DNA of 64,000 nucleotides from Crocosphaera sp. UHCC 0190 (lineage in GTDB: Bacteria; Cyanobacteriota; Cyanobacteriia; Cyanobacteriales; Microcystaceae). Where the stretch lies: NCBI RefSeq assembly GCF_034932065.1, contig NZ_JAYGHP010000002.1, positions 417,315-481,314 of the forward strand, given 5' to 3'. The position numbers and the translations under genes were made by a program. Of this stretch, positions 8,192 through 17,870 are shown piece by piece (within the stretch, counting starts at the first letter, position 1; each line of letters starts with the position of its first letter). Below the pieces are notes generated by a model, which did not search any database, was not told the DNA's origin, and was given only the letters and a program-made list of their open reading frames with translations.

Positions 8192-9394
8192 TTACGCTTC
8201 GTCTAAGGCAGCAATACCGGGTAAAACTTTACCTTCGAGCAGTTCTAAACTCGCCCCACCTCCGGTAGAAATGTGGCTCATTTTATCAGCAACTCCCACT
8301 TTTTCAACGGCAGCAACGGAGTCACCCCCCCCAATAATGGTAGTTGTTCCTGTGGCAGTTAACCCGGCTAAAGTATGAGCGATCGCATCAGTTCCGGCCG
8401 CGAATTTATCAAATTCAAATACCCCCATTGGGCCATTCCAAATTACTGCTTTACAATCAGCTAAAGCATCTTGAAAGACTTTAATAGAATCCGGGCCAAT
8501 ATCTAACCCCATCCAACCGTCTTCAATGTTTTCAATGCTGGCAATTTTAGCATTGGCATCTTTAGCAAAGTTATCCGCTAAAACCACATCGGTAGGTAAC
8601 AAGAATTGTACCCCTTTTTCTTTCGCCTTAGCTTCCAAAGATTTCGCTAATTCTAACTTATCTTCTTCCACTAAAGACTTACCGACACTTAAGCCACGGG
8701 CTTTATAGAAAGTGAAAATCATGCCCCCACCAATGAGCAATTTATCACACTTTTCGAGTAAAGTTTCAATGACTCCAATTTTACTAGAAACCTTAGAACC
8801 GCCGATAATAGCAGCTAAAGGACGTTGGGGGTTTTCAATGGCCGCTTGTAGATAAGTGAGTTCTTTTTCAATCAAATAGCCAGCAACACTGGGGCTAAGA
8901 TAATGTGTTACCCCTTCTGTAGAAGCATGGGCGCGGTGGGCGGTACCAAAAGCATCATTAACGTATAAATCAGCATTAGCTGCCAATTTTTTCGCAAATT
9001 CTGGGTCATTGCCTTCTTCTTCGTTATGGAAACGCAGATTTTCCAACATGGCAACCTGACCATTTTCCAGTTTAGCAATGGCAGCAGTAACCGAGTCACC
9101 CACACAATCATCACACATGACCACAGGTTGCCCTAATAACTCAGACAAACGGGCTGCTACAGGGGCTAAACTCATGCTAGGGACTACTTTACCCTTGGGA
9201 CGGCCCATGTGGCTACAAAGGATAACTTTCGCCCCTTTGGAGATTAAATCTTTGATGGTTGGCAATGCCGCGCGAATGCGAGTATCGTCAGAAATGCTTG
9301 CACCATCTAGGGGAACGTTAAAATCAACTCGGACTAATACACGCTTTCCGGTGAGGTCAGCGGCCGATAAATTTGCTACAGTCTTCTTAGGCAC
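8192..9394 (-). CDS. pgk: Phosphoglycerate kinase
   Basis: Converts 1,3-bisphosphoglycerate and ADP to 3-phosphoglycerate and ATP, working in both glycolysis and the Calvin cycle here. The N-domain motif [13 protein letters not shown] and the substrate-site segment SHMGRPKG are present. The nucleotide-binding region has [11 protein letters not shown] and [10 protein letters not shown], and the C-terminal [11 protein letters not shown] and [13 protein letters not shown] are conserved. I start it at the GTG at 9394, nine bases after a GGAGG. The TTG two codons upstream sits too close to that site. This gives 400 aa, normal for the family. Confidence 0.97.
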   Translation of the reverse strand: MPKKTVANLSAADLTGKRVLVRVDFNVPLDGASISDDTRIRAALPTIKDLISKGAKVILCSHMGRPKGKVVPSMSLAPVAARLSELLGQPVVMCDDCVGDSVTAAIAKLENGQVAMLENLRFHNEEEGNDPEFAKKLAANADLYVNDAFGTAHRAHASTEGVTHYLSPSVAGYLIEKELTYLQAAIENPQRPLAAIIGGSKVSSKIGVIETLLEKCDKLLIGGGMIFTFYKARGLSVGKSLVEEDKLELAKSLEAKAKEKGVQFLLPTDVVLADNFAKDANAKIASIENIEDGWMGLDIGPDSIKVFQDALADCKAVIWNGPMGVFEFDKFAAGTDAIAHTLAGLTATGTTTIIGGGDSVAAVEKVGVADKMSHISTGGGASLELLEGKVLPGIAALDEA

Positions 9395-9565
9395 AGTCAA
9401 TTTCCTCCGAATGATTGCTGAATGATTCTAAAAAAAAGATTAAATCAGCTTGTGACCAAACACAACTACAACCGACCCCTGAGACAATAAAAAAAGAAGA
9501 CAGGGGACAGGCGGTCGCTCTGTTGCTGATTGTACCGGAGTGGGTATCCAGGAGATAGATAAGTT

Positions 9566-9979
9566 ATGTTTAATACGGTGTTGTTCTCTGTGGATCAGAG
9601 TCGAGAGGCTCGTGAAGCGGCTGAAACGGTGGCGAATCTCGTCAAAACCTATAATAGTCGTTTGGTGTTGTTATCCGTTGTCGAGAAGTCTCCTGACGGG
9701 GAAGGAATTTCTCAAGGCGGGGTGATGACTTCGGCCGAAGCTGTGGCTAAATTATTACAAGGGGCCCAAGCTTTGTTTGCGGAAAAAGGCATTGAGGCAG
9801 ATGTGATTGAACGGGAAGGAATGCCCTCTTTTACTATCTGTGATGTGGCTGATGAAGTCAATGCGGATTTAATTGTTATGGGATGTCGAGGACTAGGGTT
9901 AACCTCGGAAGGGGCCTCAGAAAGTGTAACAACTTTAGTGATTAATCTAGCCCCTTGTCCGGTTTTAATTATTCCTTAA
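9566..9979 (+). CDS. Universal stress protein (UspA family)
   Basis: A single-domain 137-aa Usp-fold protein. It opens with NTVLFSVDQSREAREAAETV. The nucleotide-loop region is VMGCRGLGL followed by SVTTLVINLAPCPVLII, close to the ATP-binding G-2x-G-9x-G(S/T) pattern. The ATG has a good ribosome site (CAGGAGA). Such proteins are dimeric stress-response factors with no single known reaction. A family B palindrome begins four bases after its stop. Confidence 0.92.
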   Translation: MFNTVLFSVDQSREAREAAETVANLVKTYNSRLVLLSVVEKSPDGEGISQGGVMTSAEAVAKLLQGAQALFAEKGIEADVIEREGMPSFTICDVADEVNADLIVMGCRGLGLTSEGASESVTTLVINLAPCPVLIIP

Positions 9980-9982
9980 TCA

Positions 9983-10011
9983 GCTAAAACGCATTTTAAA
10001 TGCGTTTTAGC
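9983..10011. repeat. Family B palindrome, copy after usp
   Basis: A 29-nt near-perfect palindrome (arms GCTAAAACGCAT and ATGCGTTTTAGC) starting four bases after the usp stop. It matches 52124-52152 almost base for base. The ATG inside it at 10000 opens the next frame by chance. Confidence 0.75.
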
Positions 10012-10104
10012 AAGGCAATACGAACGGTACACTCTAATTTATTCTCTGTTGCCTGTTGCCTAAAACCAGAAAACTTTGTACCTCACCAGTATGAGAACTG
10101 CTAT

Positions 10105-11028
10105 ATGTCAGTTATTCTGTCTCTTATTACAGCCTTAATTGCTTTTTTAATTGCCTTCCAAAAACCGAATTTAATGGGAGAAAATCAGCAAAATAAGGTG
10201 AAAAATATTGCGCTACTCCTGGGAATTTCAGCAAGTCTTTTCTCAATCTATCAAATTATTTTTCGTTTTTTAGTGATTCTTCCTGCGGGAGAAGTAGGAG
10301 TGATAGAAGTTTTGGGAAAAGTCCAGGAAACACCTCTTAATTCTGGGATTCATTGGATTAGTCCTTTAGCAAAAGTGACCAAGTTTTCCACGAGATTACA
10401 AGATATAAAAGAAACAGTAGATGCAACTTCCAAAGAAGGATTAAACTTAAATTTAGATGTGAGTTTTCAGTATAAAATTAATCCGCAACAAGCTGGAATC
10501 ATATATCAAACCATTGGTACCGATGAAGAAGCAATTTTAATTCCCCGTTTTCGTTCAATCATTCGTCAAATTACCGCCAGTTATGAAGCGAGAGATATTT
10601 ATGGAGAAAAACGCGCTTTAGTTGCCCAAAAATTACGAGAAGATCTCAACCAAAGTTTAGCCCCATTAGGGTTTATTGTTGATGAAGTTTTGTTGAGAAA
10701 TGTAATTTTACCCCAAGCCATTCAAAAAGCCATTGAAGAAAAATTGGAAGCCCAACAAGAAAGTCAAAAACAACAATTTATTAATGATAAAGAACGACAA
10801 GAAATCGCCTTTGAATTAGAAAAGGCAAAACAAGAGGCAACTCGTAAAAAAATCGAGGCCCAAGGCATTGCTGACTCCCAAAAATTATTATCTCAAGGAT
10901 TAACTGACCAATTAATTAAATTAAAAGCGATTGAAGCGACAGAAAAATTAGCAAAATCCGAAAATTCCAAGGTAATTATTATTGGGGGAGGAGATGATAA
11001 ATTGCCTTTACTTTTACAAAATCCTTAA
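10105..11028 (+). CDS. SPFH/prohibitin-family membrane protein
   Basis: A membrane-anchored Band 7 (SPFH) protein that would form multimeric membrane scaffolds. Two hydrophobic segments lie in the first ~70 residues. The SPFH domain then starts at PAGEVGVIEVLGKV, with SGIHWISPLAKVTKFSTR and LNLNLDVSFQYKI. Residues from about 215 are a charged coiled coil rich in Lys, Glu and Gln. An open frame extends back to an ATG at 10000, but that lies inside a dispersed palindrome and adds a non-conserved stretch, so I use the ATG at 10105 (307 aa). Confidence 0.85.
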   Translation: MSVILSLITALIAFLIAFQKPNLMGENQQNKVKNIALLLGISASLFSIYQIIFRFLVILPAGEVGVIEVLGKVQETPLNSGIHWISPLAKVTKFSTRLQDIKETVDATSKEGLNLNLDVSFQYKINPQQAGIIYQTIGTDEEAILIPRFRSIIRQITASYEARDIYGEKRALVAQKLREDLNQSLAPLGFIVDEVLLRNVILPQAIQKAIEEKLEAQQESQKQQFINDKERQEIAFELEKAKQEATRKKIEAQGIADSQKLLSQGLTDQLIKLKAIEATEKLAKSENSKVIIIGGGDDKLPLLLQNP

Positions 11029-11052
11029 ATTTTTCAGTCATTAATTAGGAGG

Positions 11053-12459
11053 TTAATTTTGAATCGTTTCCTGGCTAGTAACAGATGCTTCTCTAATCGG
11101 ACGGCCATCTTTTAAGTCTAAAATACGACTCACAGCAATGCGATCGCCTGGTTTGACCCCAGAAATAACCTGATAAGCTTGACCTTGAATCGCCCCGACT
11201 TTGACGGGAATTTGTTTGGCAATCAAACTATCCTGAGATTTTCCCGATTGGGCCACATAGACAAATTTTTGCCCCCCCAAACTGGTAACGGCAGTCGTCG
11301 GCACTAAAACCCCTGGTTGGGTATCCCAAATCACCCTAGCCCGCACATATTGTCGATCGCGTAAGCTACCATCATTACGAAAGGCCATTTTTACGAGGAT
11401 CGATTGAGCATTTTGTTGGACTAAAGGAGCAATATAGGTAATTTGACCTTGAACCCCAGGACTACCATCTGCCTTAATCATTTCTACCGGAAGCCCTTTC
11501 CGTAGGCGATCGCGGTTTTCCGTGGGAATATTCACATTCAAGAAAAAGACTTGATTATCTGTCACCGTGGTGATGGTTTCACCCACATTCACATTATCGC
11601 CAATTTTATGAGTATTAAAAGCACCCACCACCCCATTGATGGGAGCAGTCAGGAAATTATAGTCTAAGGTGACAGCAGTTGACCCCTGTTGTCCCTGAGC
11701 TTGGGTAATAGCAGATTGACGACTATCCACATTAGCTAAGGCTTGATCTACCCTTCTCTCCGCCGCTACAAAATTCTGTTGAGCCGCTTTTAACGCTTGA
11801 GCAGAAGCATCACGGGTTTTAATTTGGGATTTTAACTGGGCCTGAGTAGCATTTAAGGTGCGTGTCGCTTCATCGAGACTTTCTTTCGTCACCACATCTT
11901 CTGATTCTAAGAATTTCGCCCGCCCAAAATTTTTCTCCGCTAAGATCAATTCTGCTTGTACCCGTTGCACATCTGCTTCCGTACCGGCCAAAGTTGCTCT
12001 GGCATTTTCAACATTGGCCCTAGCTTGATCCCGTTCTGCTTCTCTTTGCCGAAATTCCGCTTCTGCTGCCCGTAAATCGGCTCTTGCTACATTCAAACTC
12101 CCGGTGGCTGCTGCTAATTGTTCTTTTTGCTGTTGAGGTTCAATTTCTATCAGTCTCTGTCCCTGACTCACCCTGTCCCCCTCCCCGACCAAAATACTGA
12201 CAATGCGCCCATTAGTACGACTGGGGGCTAAGTCTACCCTCTGTCTCGCTTCGAGGTATCCGACAAAGGCACTACTATTAACCAAGGTGGCGGTTTGGAG
12301 GGTTTGTAATTCCACAGGAAGGGCTTGAGGGGCGGTGGCTTGGGGGGTTTCTGTGCCACACCCTGTCACTAAGGAGGAAATCATGAAAATGGTTCCGAGC
12401 CATTTCTGAGAAGATGGAAGGGGTTTGTGTGCCATTGCTCTGATGATTGCTGAAGTCAT
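11053..12459 (-). CDS. RND/HlyD-type efflux periplasmic adaptor lipoprotein
   Basis: A 468-aa membrane fusion protein linking an inner-membrane pump to an outer-membrane channel. The N-terminus has a lipoprotein signal ending in SLVTGC. A barrel-sandwich strand pair (RVDLAPSRTNGRIVSILVGEGDRV) flanks a long Ala/Gln/Glu-rich alpha-hairpin coiled coil at about residues 110-250. The second half-lipoyl segment (LTAPINGVVGAFNTHKIGDNV) and the membrane-proximal domain follow. No pump or TolC-like gene is adjacent. An ATG eight codons downstream is an alternative start. Confidence 0.9.
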   Translation of the reverse strand: MTSAIIRAMAHKPLPSSQKWLGTIFMISSLVTGCGTETPQATAPQALPVELQTLQTATLVNSSAFVGYLEARQRVDLAPSRTNGRIVSILVGEGDRVSQGQRLIEIEPQQQKEQLAAATGSLNVARADLRAAEAEFRQREAERDQARANVENARATLAGTEADVQRVQAELILAEKNFGRAKFLESEDVVTKESLDEATRTLNATQAQLKSQIKTRDASAQALKAAQQNFVAAERRVDQALANVDSRQSAITQAQGQQGSTAVTLDYNFLTAPINGVVGAFNTHKIGDNVNVGETITTVTDNQVFFLNVNIPTENRDRLRKGLPVEMIKADGSPGVQGQITYIAPLVQQNAQSILVKMAFRNDGSLRDRQYVRARVIWDTQPGVLVPTTAVTSLGGQKFVYVAQSGKSQDSLIAKQIPVKVGAIQGQAYQVISGVKPGDRIAVSRILDLKDGRPIREASVTSQETIQN

Positions 12460-12502
12460 TTAGAATTTAGCAGAAGAAACCTAATTTTACTTTGAAGTTT
12501 CT

Positions 12503-13129
12503 TTAAGGTTGATAATTAAAGGGTTTTCTAGGATCAGAATAGTTAACGAGACGGCACTCTACCATTCTTTGGGTGAGGGCTGTATAATTCAGTCTTCCCC
12601 CGGTAATTTGGTATTCTGAACGGGGGTTAGGAAGATGACCTAGAGGGGCATCTAAACTGTAGTCGAGGTTTTGTTTAAAGGCTACCCATTGACCGTCTTT
12701 ACGCCATCCTATTCTTGTGCCAAAATCATCGTAAGCATCGCTGGCTAATAAGCGTCCTGGCTTGTTTCCGGTTTCAACAAAAATGGAAAATTGAACACTA
12801 AAGCCAAATCTCCCCTGAGAATATTCTTTCCAGAGTTGATCAATGGTTTTGAGATCCCAACAGGGCATTGTGGCAATATCGTCACGGGACATCCAACCTT
12901 GTTCATCTCGCTTGATCGACTGTAAAATTAAGGTATTGGTGATTTCATTGGCTTTGAGCCATTCTTGCTTTTCTAGGCGGTTTCTCAGAGGACTAAAATC
13001 AACTCCGGTTTCTGGTGAAATTAAGGATTGATCATTTTTCGGCATTTCTTGGGCAGAAATAGCTGATAGAGAAAGACAACTAAAAACAAACGCTAACAAA
13101 AGTTTAGGGAATGGGGCCGTCATTTTCAT
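12503..13129 (-). CDS. Secreted GUN4-domain protein
   Basis: A 208-aa protein with a signal peptide (KLLLAFVFSCLSLSAISAQ) and a GUN4-like domain: FSPLRNRLEKQEWLKANEIT, PCWDLKTIDQLWKEYSQGRF, GFSVQFSIF, GWRKDGQW and APLGHLPN. Classical GUN4 is cytoplasmic and binds porphyrins to stimulate Mg-chelatase. A predicted exported version is less usual and its ligand is unknown. An upstream in-frame TTG at 13153 exists, but the ATG at 13129 gives a proper signal peptide. The gene is divergent from the dienelactone hydrolase gene, with about 160 bases between them. Confidence 0.85.
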   Translation of the reverse strand: MKMTAPFPKLLLAFVFSCLSLSAISAQEMPKNDQSLISPETGVDFSPLRNRLEKQEWLKANEITNTLILQSIKRDEQGWMSRDDIATMPCWDLKTIDQLWKEYSQGRFGFSVQFSIFVETGNKPGRLLASDAYDDFGTRIGWRKDGQWVAFKQNLDYSLDAPLGHLPNPRSEYQITGGRLNYTALTQRMVECRLVNYSDPRKPFNYQP

Positions 13130-13287
13130 TATCAAAATACCTAATGGTTTCAAAAATTTATCTTCAATGTTGTTTCTAGCCGTTATTTTAACCTGCCTTT
13201 GGATTAAGCCGATGAAGGTAAAAGTCTCTAAGGGTAATTTTTCGCTAACATATGATAACTTAAAGACGTTCTTTTTCTGTATGATTG

Positions 13288-14169
13288 ATGCGCTTATTTA
13301 TTGGACTCGTTTTAGGAACTTTTTTGTTGGTCGTTGCAATCTCATTTAAGAGTTTTCCAATTTATGCGACCTCAAACCCCACTCAAGATTATGCTCAATA
13401 TCTCTGGTCTGTTCATCATCAGGAACGACCTGAGCCTACTGACATTTTAACCCAATTACCCACTAAGAATGATGTTGTCACCGGAGAAATGATCAGTTAC
13501 GGCAACCTAGGGGGAAAACCAATCAATGGTTATTTGGCCTCTCCCATAAAGCGCGATCGCCCTTTACCTGGCATTATTATCATTCATGAATGGTGGGGAC
13601 TCAATGACAATATTAAAGCTATGACGCGGCAAATTGCCGATCAGGGCTATAATGCGTTAGCGGTAGATCTTTATGAAGGAGAATTCGCTGATACCCCAGA
13701 AAAAGCCAGAGAATTAGTTACTAATGCTCAAAATAATAGCGATCGCCTTAAGCAAAATCTGATGTTAGCTTATCAGTATCTAGAACAAACGCAAAAGGCC
13801 CCAAAAATTGCCTCTCTGGGTTGGTGTTTTGGGGGCAGTTGGTCATTGAAAACGGCTTTATTATTCCCAGATAAACTTGATGCTGCGGTGATTTATTATG
13901 GAGGGGAATTAGAAACAAATCCCGAAGTTTTAAAACCGTTACAAATGCCGATTTTAGGAATTTTTGGAGAATTAGATCAACGGCCTTCTCCCGAAATGGT
14001 AAACTCCTTTGAAACTGCCTTAAAATCTCTGAATAAACAAGCTGAGATCTATATTTATCCTAATGCGGATCATGCTTTTGCTAATCCATCAGGACAAAGA
14101 TACAATCCAGAAGCTGCCATTGATGCTTGGGAAAAAACCTTACAATTTCTCTCAAAACATCTTAACTAA
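13288..14169 (+). CDS. Dienelactone hydrolase family protein, exported or anchored
   Basis: Alpha/beta hydrolase of the dienelactone hydrolase family. The nucleophile motif is LGWCFGGSWS with a cysteine, and the acid and histidine lie in GIFGELDQRPSP and NADHAFANPS. PGIIIIHEWWGLNDNI is the family's typical N-terminal block. A hydrophobic N-terminal segment (LFIGLVLGTFLLVVAISF) implies export or membrane anchoring. The substrate is unknown. A TTG codon directly precedes the chosen ATG. The 293-aa length is normal for secreted members. Confidence 0.92.
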   Translation: MRLFIGLVLGTFLLVVAISFKSFPIYATSNPTQDYAQYLWSVHHQERPEPTDILTQLPTKNDVVTGEMISYGNLGGKPINGYLASPIKRDRPLPGIIIIHEWWGLNDNIKAMTRQIADQGYNALAVDLYEGEFADTPEKARELVTNAQNNSDRLKQNLMLAYQYLEQTQKAPKIASLGWCFGGSWSLKTALLFPDKLDAAVIYYGGELETNPEVLKPLQMPILGIFGELDQRPSPEMVNSFETALKSLNKQAEIYIYPNADHAFANPSGQRYNPEAAIDAWEKTLQFLSKHLN

Positions 14170-14216
14170 TAAGTAATACAGTCAAAAGGAAATATATCTA
14201 ATTAGGAGTTTAAACC

Positions 14217-14555
14217 ATGAGTCAAACACCCATAACAGTTACTTACTCCTTAGAGGAAATCTTAAAGGAAATCAATGGTAAGTTAGACAAGATTGATGAA
14301 AAATTTGAAACTAAGTTTGAGAAATTTGAAGCTAAACTAGACAATCTTCAAAAAAACGTCAGTGATTTGAGAACTGAGACTCAAGTGGGAATTGAATCAC
14401 TCAAAGGAGAAATGAAAACCCTTGATGCAGAAGTTAAAGGAATTAATAAACGATTAGACAGTCAAGAATTTATCAATCGTTCGATAGGGGTTGGGTTTAT
14501 TCTAGCCTTTGGGACAGGGGTGATTAAGTTATTTTTCCCGAACTTTCTTCATTAA
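14217..14555 (+). CDS. Coiled-coil protein with C-terminal membrane anchor, paralogue
   Basis: A 112-aa protein of unknown function related to the gene at 7649-8065. It shares the start TVTYSLEEIL, a Lys/Glu/Phe-rich heptad region (KIDEKFETKFEKFEAKLDNL), MKTLDAEVKGINKRLDSQEF and a C-terminal hydrophobic segment (IGVGFILAFGTGVIKLFF). It has fewer seven-residue units than its paralogue. A good ribosome site (TTAGGAG) precedes the ATG. It lies 47 bases after the hydrolase gene and may be co-transcribed with it. Confidence 0.7.
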   Translation: MSQTPITVTYSLEEILKEINGKLDKIDEKFETKFEKFEAKLDNLQKNVSDLRTETQVGIESLKGEMKTLDAEVKGINKRLDSQEFINRSIGVGFILAFGTGVIKLFFPNFLH

Positions 14556-14625
14556 TTACGCCAAAAGTAATAGAATAATAAGGTTATCGATTTGTTCCCT
14601 GTGACAACCGAAATAGGACTGTCAA

Positions 14626-15618
14626 ATGACTTGGACTCGACATCATGTTTTGGGGTTAGCTGACTGGGTAAAGGATGAATACGATACCCTTTTACAAACG
14701 GCCTCTAGTTTCCGTGAAGTGTTGTCTCGACGCACGAAAAAGGTTCCGGCCCTTCAGGGACTGGTAGTAACAAATATGTTTTTTGAACCTTCTACCCGTA
14801 CCCGTAGCAGCTTTGAATTAGCGGCCAAACGTCTCTCTGCTGATATCTTAAATTTTGCCCCAGGAAGTTCTTCTTTGACCAAGGGAGAAACCATTTTAGA
14901 TACGGCCAAAACTTATCTGGCCATGGGAACAAATATCATGGTGATCCGCCACAAAGAGGCAGGAGTGCCTCAGGCGATCGCGGCGGAAATGGATCGTTTA
15001 GACACAGGGGTTAGTATCCTCAATGCGGGAGATGGACAACATGAACATCCCTCCCAAGGGTTATTAGATTTATTTACTATCTGTTCTTTATTAGATTGTG
15101 ATAAACCCCGATTAGAGTTATTAAATGGCAAAAAAATTGCGATTGTTGGAGATATTTTACACTCCAGGGTTGCCCGTTCTAATATTTGGAGTCTAACAGC
15201 AGCAGGTGCTAATGTCCATTTAGTAGGCCCACCAACTTTGGTTCCTGAATGGTTTAAAGGGATGAAAAATGACTCTCATTCTGGGGAATTATTCTTACAT
15301 TGGGAATTAGAACCTGCTTTGGAAAATGCAGATTTTGTCATGACTTTGCGCTTACAAAAGGAACGAATGACGGATTATTTATTACCCAGTTTAAGAGAGT
15401 ATCATCAACTGTATGGAATGACTCGAAATCGCTTACAATTATGTCATCCTGATGTTAAAATACTTCATCCTGGGCCGGTTAATCGTGGGGTAGAAATTAG
15501 TTCTGATTTAATGGATGATCCTCAATTTAGTTTAATTCAACAACAGGTTACAAGTGGTATTGCTGTGAGAATGGCTTTATTATTTTTGATTGGGACTTCT
15601 TCTGAAATGGTTGAATGA
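14626..15618 (+). CDS. pyrB: Aspartate carbamoyltransferase catalytic subunit
   Basis: Second step of pyrimidine synthesis: carbamoyl phosphate plus aspartate gives carbamoyl aspartate. The carbamoyl-phosphate motif [12 protein letters not shown] is intact. Also present are [17 protein letters not shown], the conserved [20 protein letters not shown] block, and the C-terminal [10 protein letters not shown]. The 330-aa length is normal. No regulatory pyrI is adjacent. It is followed by the convergent restriction endonuclease gene. Confidence 0.97.
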   Translation: MTWTRHHVLGLADWVKDEYDTLLQTASSFREVLSRRTKKVPALQGLVVTNMFFEPSTRTRSSFELAAKRLSADILNFAPGSSSLTKGETILDTAKTYLAMGTNIMVIRHKEAGVPQAIAAEMDRLDTGVSILNAGDGQHEHPSQGLLDLFTICSLLDCDKPRLELLNGKKIAIVGDILHSRVARSNIWSLTAAGANVHLVGPPTLVPEWFKGMKNDSHSGELFLHWELEPALENADFVMTLRLQKERMTDYLLPSLREYHQLYGMTRNRLQLCHPDVKILHPGPVNRGVEISSDLMDDPQFSLIQQQVTSGIAVRMALLFLIGTSSEMVE

Positions 15619-15628
15619 TTATTAGTAT

Positions 15629-16471
15629 CTAGATTTTAAAATCCTGTTGACTAACAATAGATTCAATGCCTAAAAATTCCTGATAAATTCTGCTTTTGTA
15701 TTCTTCCCCAATTTCATTAATAGCAGAAATAAAGGCTTGATAGGTTCCTAATCCTCCAATTTTATCCCAAAATTCGTCACCAATCAAAACAACTTCATCG
15801 GTTTGCATATCAAACCATCTTGAGGGAAAAGACCAACTATAATCTTCTTTTCTACCATAAGGATTATAGGAAAGTGCAAAATATGCACCATCAACTTTTT
15901 TGGGTGTCATTGCGTGTAATTTAAGAATTTTTTCCTTGCTCACTTTTGTTTGATCACTATTGGGTAAAGGTGCTTTTAATTCAAAGGCATATTTCTCTTT
16001 TGTTAAAGGATTTTCGGCATAAATATCACAAACAACTTGAACCGGAATATTTTCTCCCTTTCCTTTCATAATATAAGATAATTCTTGTTTCCAATTAGGG
16101 GTTATTCTTGGTTGATCTAGTTTTGGGTGTTCTAGATTATTAAGAACTTCTGTAATGCGTCTTAATCTTTCAGCTTTAATACATCCTTTAATGGTATGAC
16201 CCATAATTCCATATCCTAACCCTTCTTGTGCAGCAACAACGGCTAACTTTTCCCAAACTTTACCAAAAGGAGTAACAAATCTTCTTTCAAAATGTGAACC
16301 TTTAAAAATTTCATCAGGAACTAAAGCTGCATATAAAGGTTTTGCTGCTCTATGTTTTTCTGGAAGGAAAGGATCTTGAATAAGCACTCTATTCATAACT
16401 TTGTCCATCATCTCTTGAATGACAGATTGAATAGCAAGCTTCATTTTCTGCTCTCTTTTTAAGTTACTCAT
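15629..16471 (-). CDS. Type II restriction endonuclease, TdeIII-like
   Basis: A 280-aa protein five bases downstream of a cytosine methyltransferase gene, hence a restriction partner. It resembles the TdeIII family as I remember it, whose prototype cuts GGNCC; that assignment is not verified. VQVVCDIYAEN, then YAFELKAPLPNSDQTKV, fits a PD-(D/E)xK nuclease core with the E-x-K pair in FELKAP. The start is the ATG at 16471; a TTG immediately precedes it. The pair looks more AT-rich than neighbouring pyrB and moaA, consistent with acquisition. The reading frame is intact. Confidence 0.7.
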   Translation of the reverse strand: MSNLKREQKMKLAIQSVIQEMMDKVMNRVLIQDPFLPEKHRAAKPLYAALVPDEIFKGSHFERRFVTPFGKVWEKLAVVAAQEGLGYGIMGHTIKGCIKAERLRRITEVLNNLEHPKLDQPRITPNWKQELSYIMKGKGENIPVQVVCDIYAENPLTKEKYAFELKAPLPNSDQTKVSKEKILKLHAMTPKKVDGAYFALSYNPYGRKEDYSWSFPSRWFDMQTDEVVLIGDEFWDKIGGLGTYQAFISAINEIGEEYKSRIYQEFLGIESIVSQQDFKI

Positions 16472-16476
16472 CAAAA

Positions 16477-17847
16477 TTATAGGATAGTTTTTAGTAAAGA
16501 TTTAGTGAGATGATAAACAACTGGAACTGATACGGCATTCCCTAATTGTTTTTTAGCTGTATTTTCATTATCTGCTAAAATAAACCAATCTGGAAATCCT
16601 TGTAACTTAGCATAATCTCGACTCGATAAAGGTTTATATTTCTTTTTAAAATATATTTCTTGAATAAAATTTTCTTTATAAATTTTATGATCTTGACAAG
16701 TAAAAGATTGAGTCGCAATATAATCTCTTGTTCCCGTTGCTGTTAAAGTTGCAAGAACGTCAGAATGAGGTAAAAATATTTTAGATACTCCATTAATTCC
16801 TGAAGAAATCTTTGAATTAACGAAATCATAGCCTTGATCTTTAACAGTTTTTAGTATTTTCTTTTTAATTAGTTTTTCCAATTCATTTTCTTGTAAATTA
16901 GTGATAAGTTCTCGTAGAATTTCTAAGGTTAAAGGATTACCATCTTTATCCCCATATTTCTTTTTTCGTCTATTCCTCAAAATAATTTGACAAATTTTTT
17001 TCTCTCTTTCAGTTGTTCTAATTAAGTCCCAAGAATGAATTGTTGTGTGACCATCTCTAATATCTGAAAACATAAAAAAGTCATTGAGTTCATCAATTTT
17101 TTGAAAACGACCTCTAGAAACCGGAATTTTTCCCTCAAATAAAATATCTGGATCAAATTTCTTTTTATTTAATTTCTGTTGTGAAATACCAGGAATAATT
17201 TGATAAAGTTTAGGAGTATTAGCTAAGGGTTTGGGAAAAGAAAAATTAGCATAATTTTCAATTATTTTGTTGATTCCTATAATAAAAACTCGATCTCTAT
17301 CTTGTGGTAAACCAAAATCATAGGAATTAAGAATAGCATAAGTCACCCAATATCCTGATGCTTCTAATTGATTAATAATACTTTCAAAACTTACTTTATT
17401 TCTCGGTTCAGTTAAACCTTTAACATTTTCAAAAATAAAAGCTTTCGGTTGGTGATTTTTAACTAATCTAATCACATCAAACCAAAGTTTACCTCTAGGA
17501 TCTTCAAACCCTTTTAATTTACCAGCAATTGACCAGGGTTGACAAGGCACTCCCCCAACCAATAAATCAATCTTATCAGGAAGATTTGTAATTCTAGTAA
17601 GATCTCCTAAGTTAATTTCTTCCGAATTACAATAACTAATAAAATTCTTTTGATAAACTTTAATTGCTTCCGTATCAATTTCAGAATATCCTAAACATTT
17701 TCCTCCGAGTTGTTCTAGGGGAATGCGAAATCCTCCAATTCCCGCAAATAAATCAATAAATGTAAATTTCGTTTGACAAAACGTTAATGATATTGGCTTA
17801 AAAGCCTTAAATAATTCTAGTTGTTGATGATTTTCATGGGTTTTCAT
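16477..17847 (-). CDS. DNA (cytosine-5)-methyltransferase of an R-M system
   Basis: A 456-aa C5-cytosine methyltransferase. Motif I is FIDLFAGIGGFR, motif IV with the catalytic cysteine is VGGVPCQPWSIAG, motif VI is ENVKGL and motif VIII is QDRDRVFIIG. The C-terminal motif X region is KQLGNAVSVPVV. Between them is a long, Lys-rich target-recognition segment at about residues 215-370. Its product would protect the host from the adjacent endonuclease. No C-protein or Vsr gene is visible. If the endonuclease is TdeIII-like, the expected site is GGNCC (inference). Confidence 0.93.
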   Translation of the reverse strand: MKTHENHQQLELFKAFKPISLTFCQTKFTFIDLFAGIGGFRIPLEQLGGKCLGYSEIDTEAIKVYQKNFISYCNSEEINLGDLTRITNLPDKIDLLVGGVPCQPWSIAGKLKGFEDPRGKLWFDVIRLVKNHQPKAFIFENVKGLTEPRNKVSFESIINQLEASGYWVTYAILNSYDFGLPQDRDRVFIIGINKIIENYANFSFPKPLANTPKLYQIIPGISQQKLNKKKFDPDILFEGKIPVSRGRFQKIDELNDFFMFSDIRDGHTTIHSWDLIRTTEREKKICQIILRNRRKKKYGDKDGNPLTLEILRELITNLQENELEKLIKKKILKTVKDQGYDFVNSKISSGINGVSKIFLPHSDVLATLTATGTRDYIATQSFTCQDHKIYKENFIQEIYFKKKYKPLSSRDYAKLQGFPDWFILADNENTAKKQLGNAVSVPVVYHLTKSLLKTIL

Positions 17848-17870
17848 AGACTTAACAGTATCTTAATATA

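Noticed and set aside
10000..10104. N-terminal extension of the SPFH protein from an ATG at 10000
   Set aside because: The ATG lies inside a dispersed palindrome and the added residues do not look like an SPFH N-terminus; the ATG at 10105 leads straight into the membrane segment.
11053..12459. Complete RND efflux operon
   Set aside because: Only the adaptor is present; no pump or outer-membrane channel gene adjoins it.
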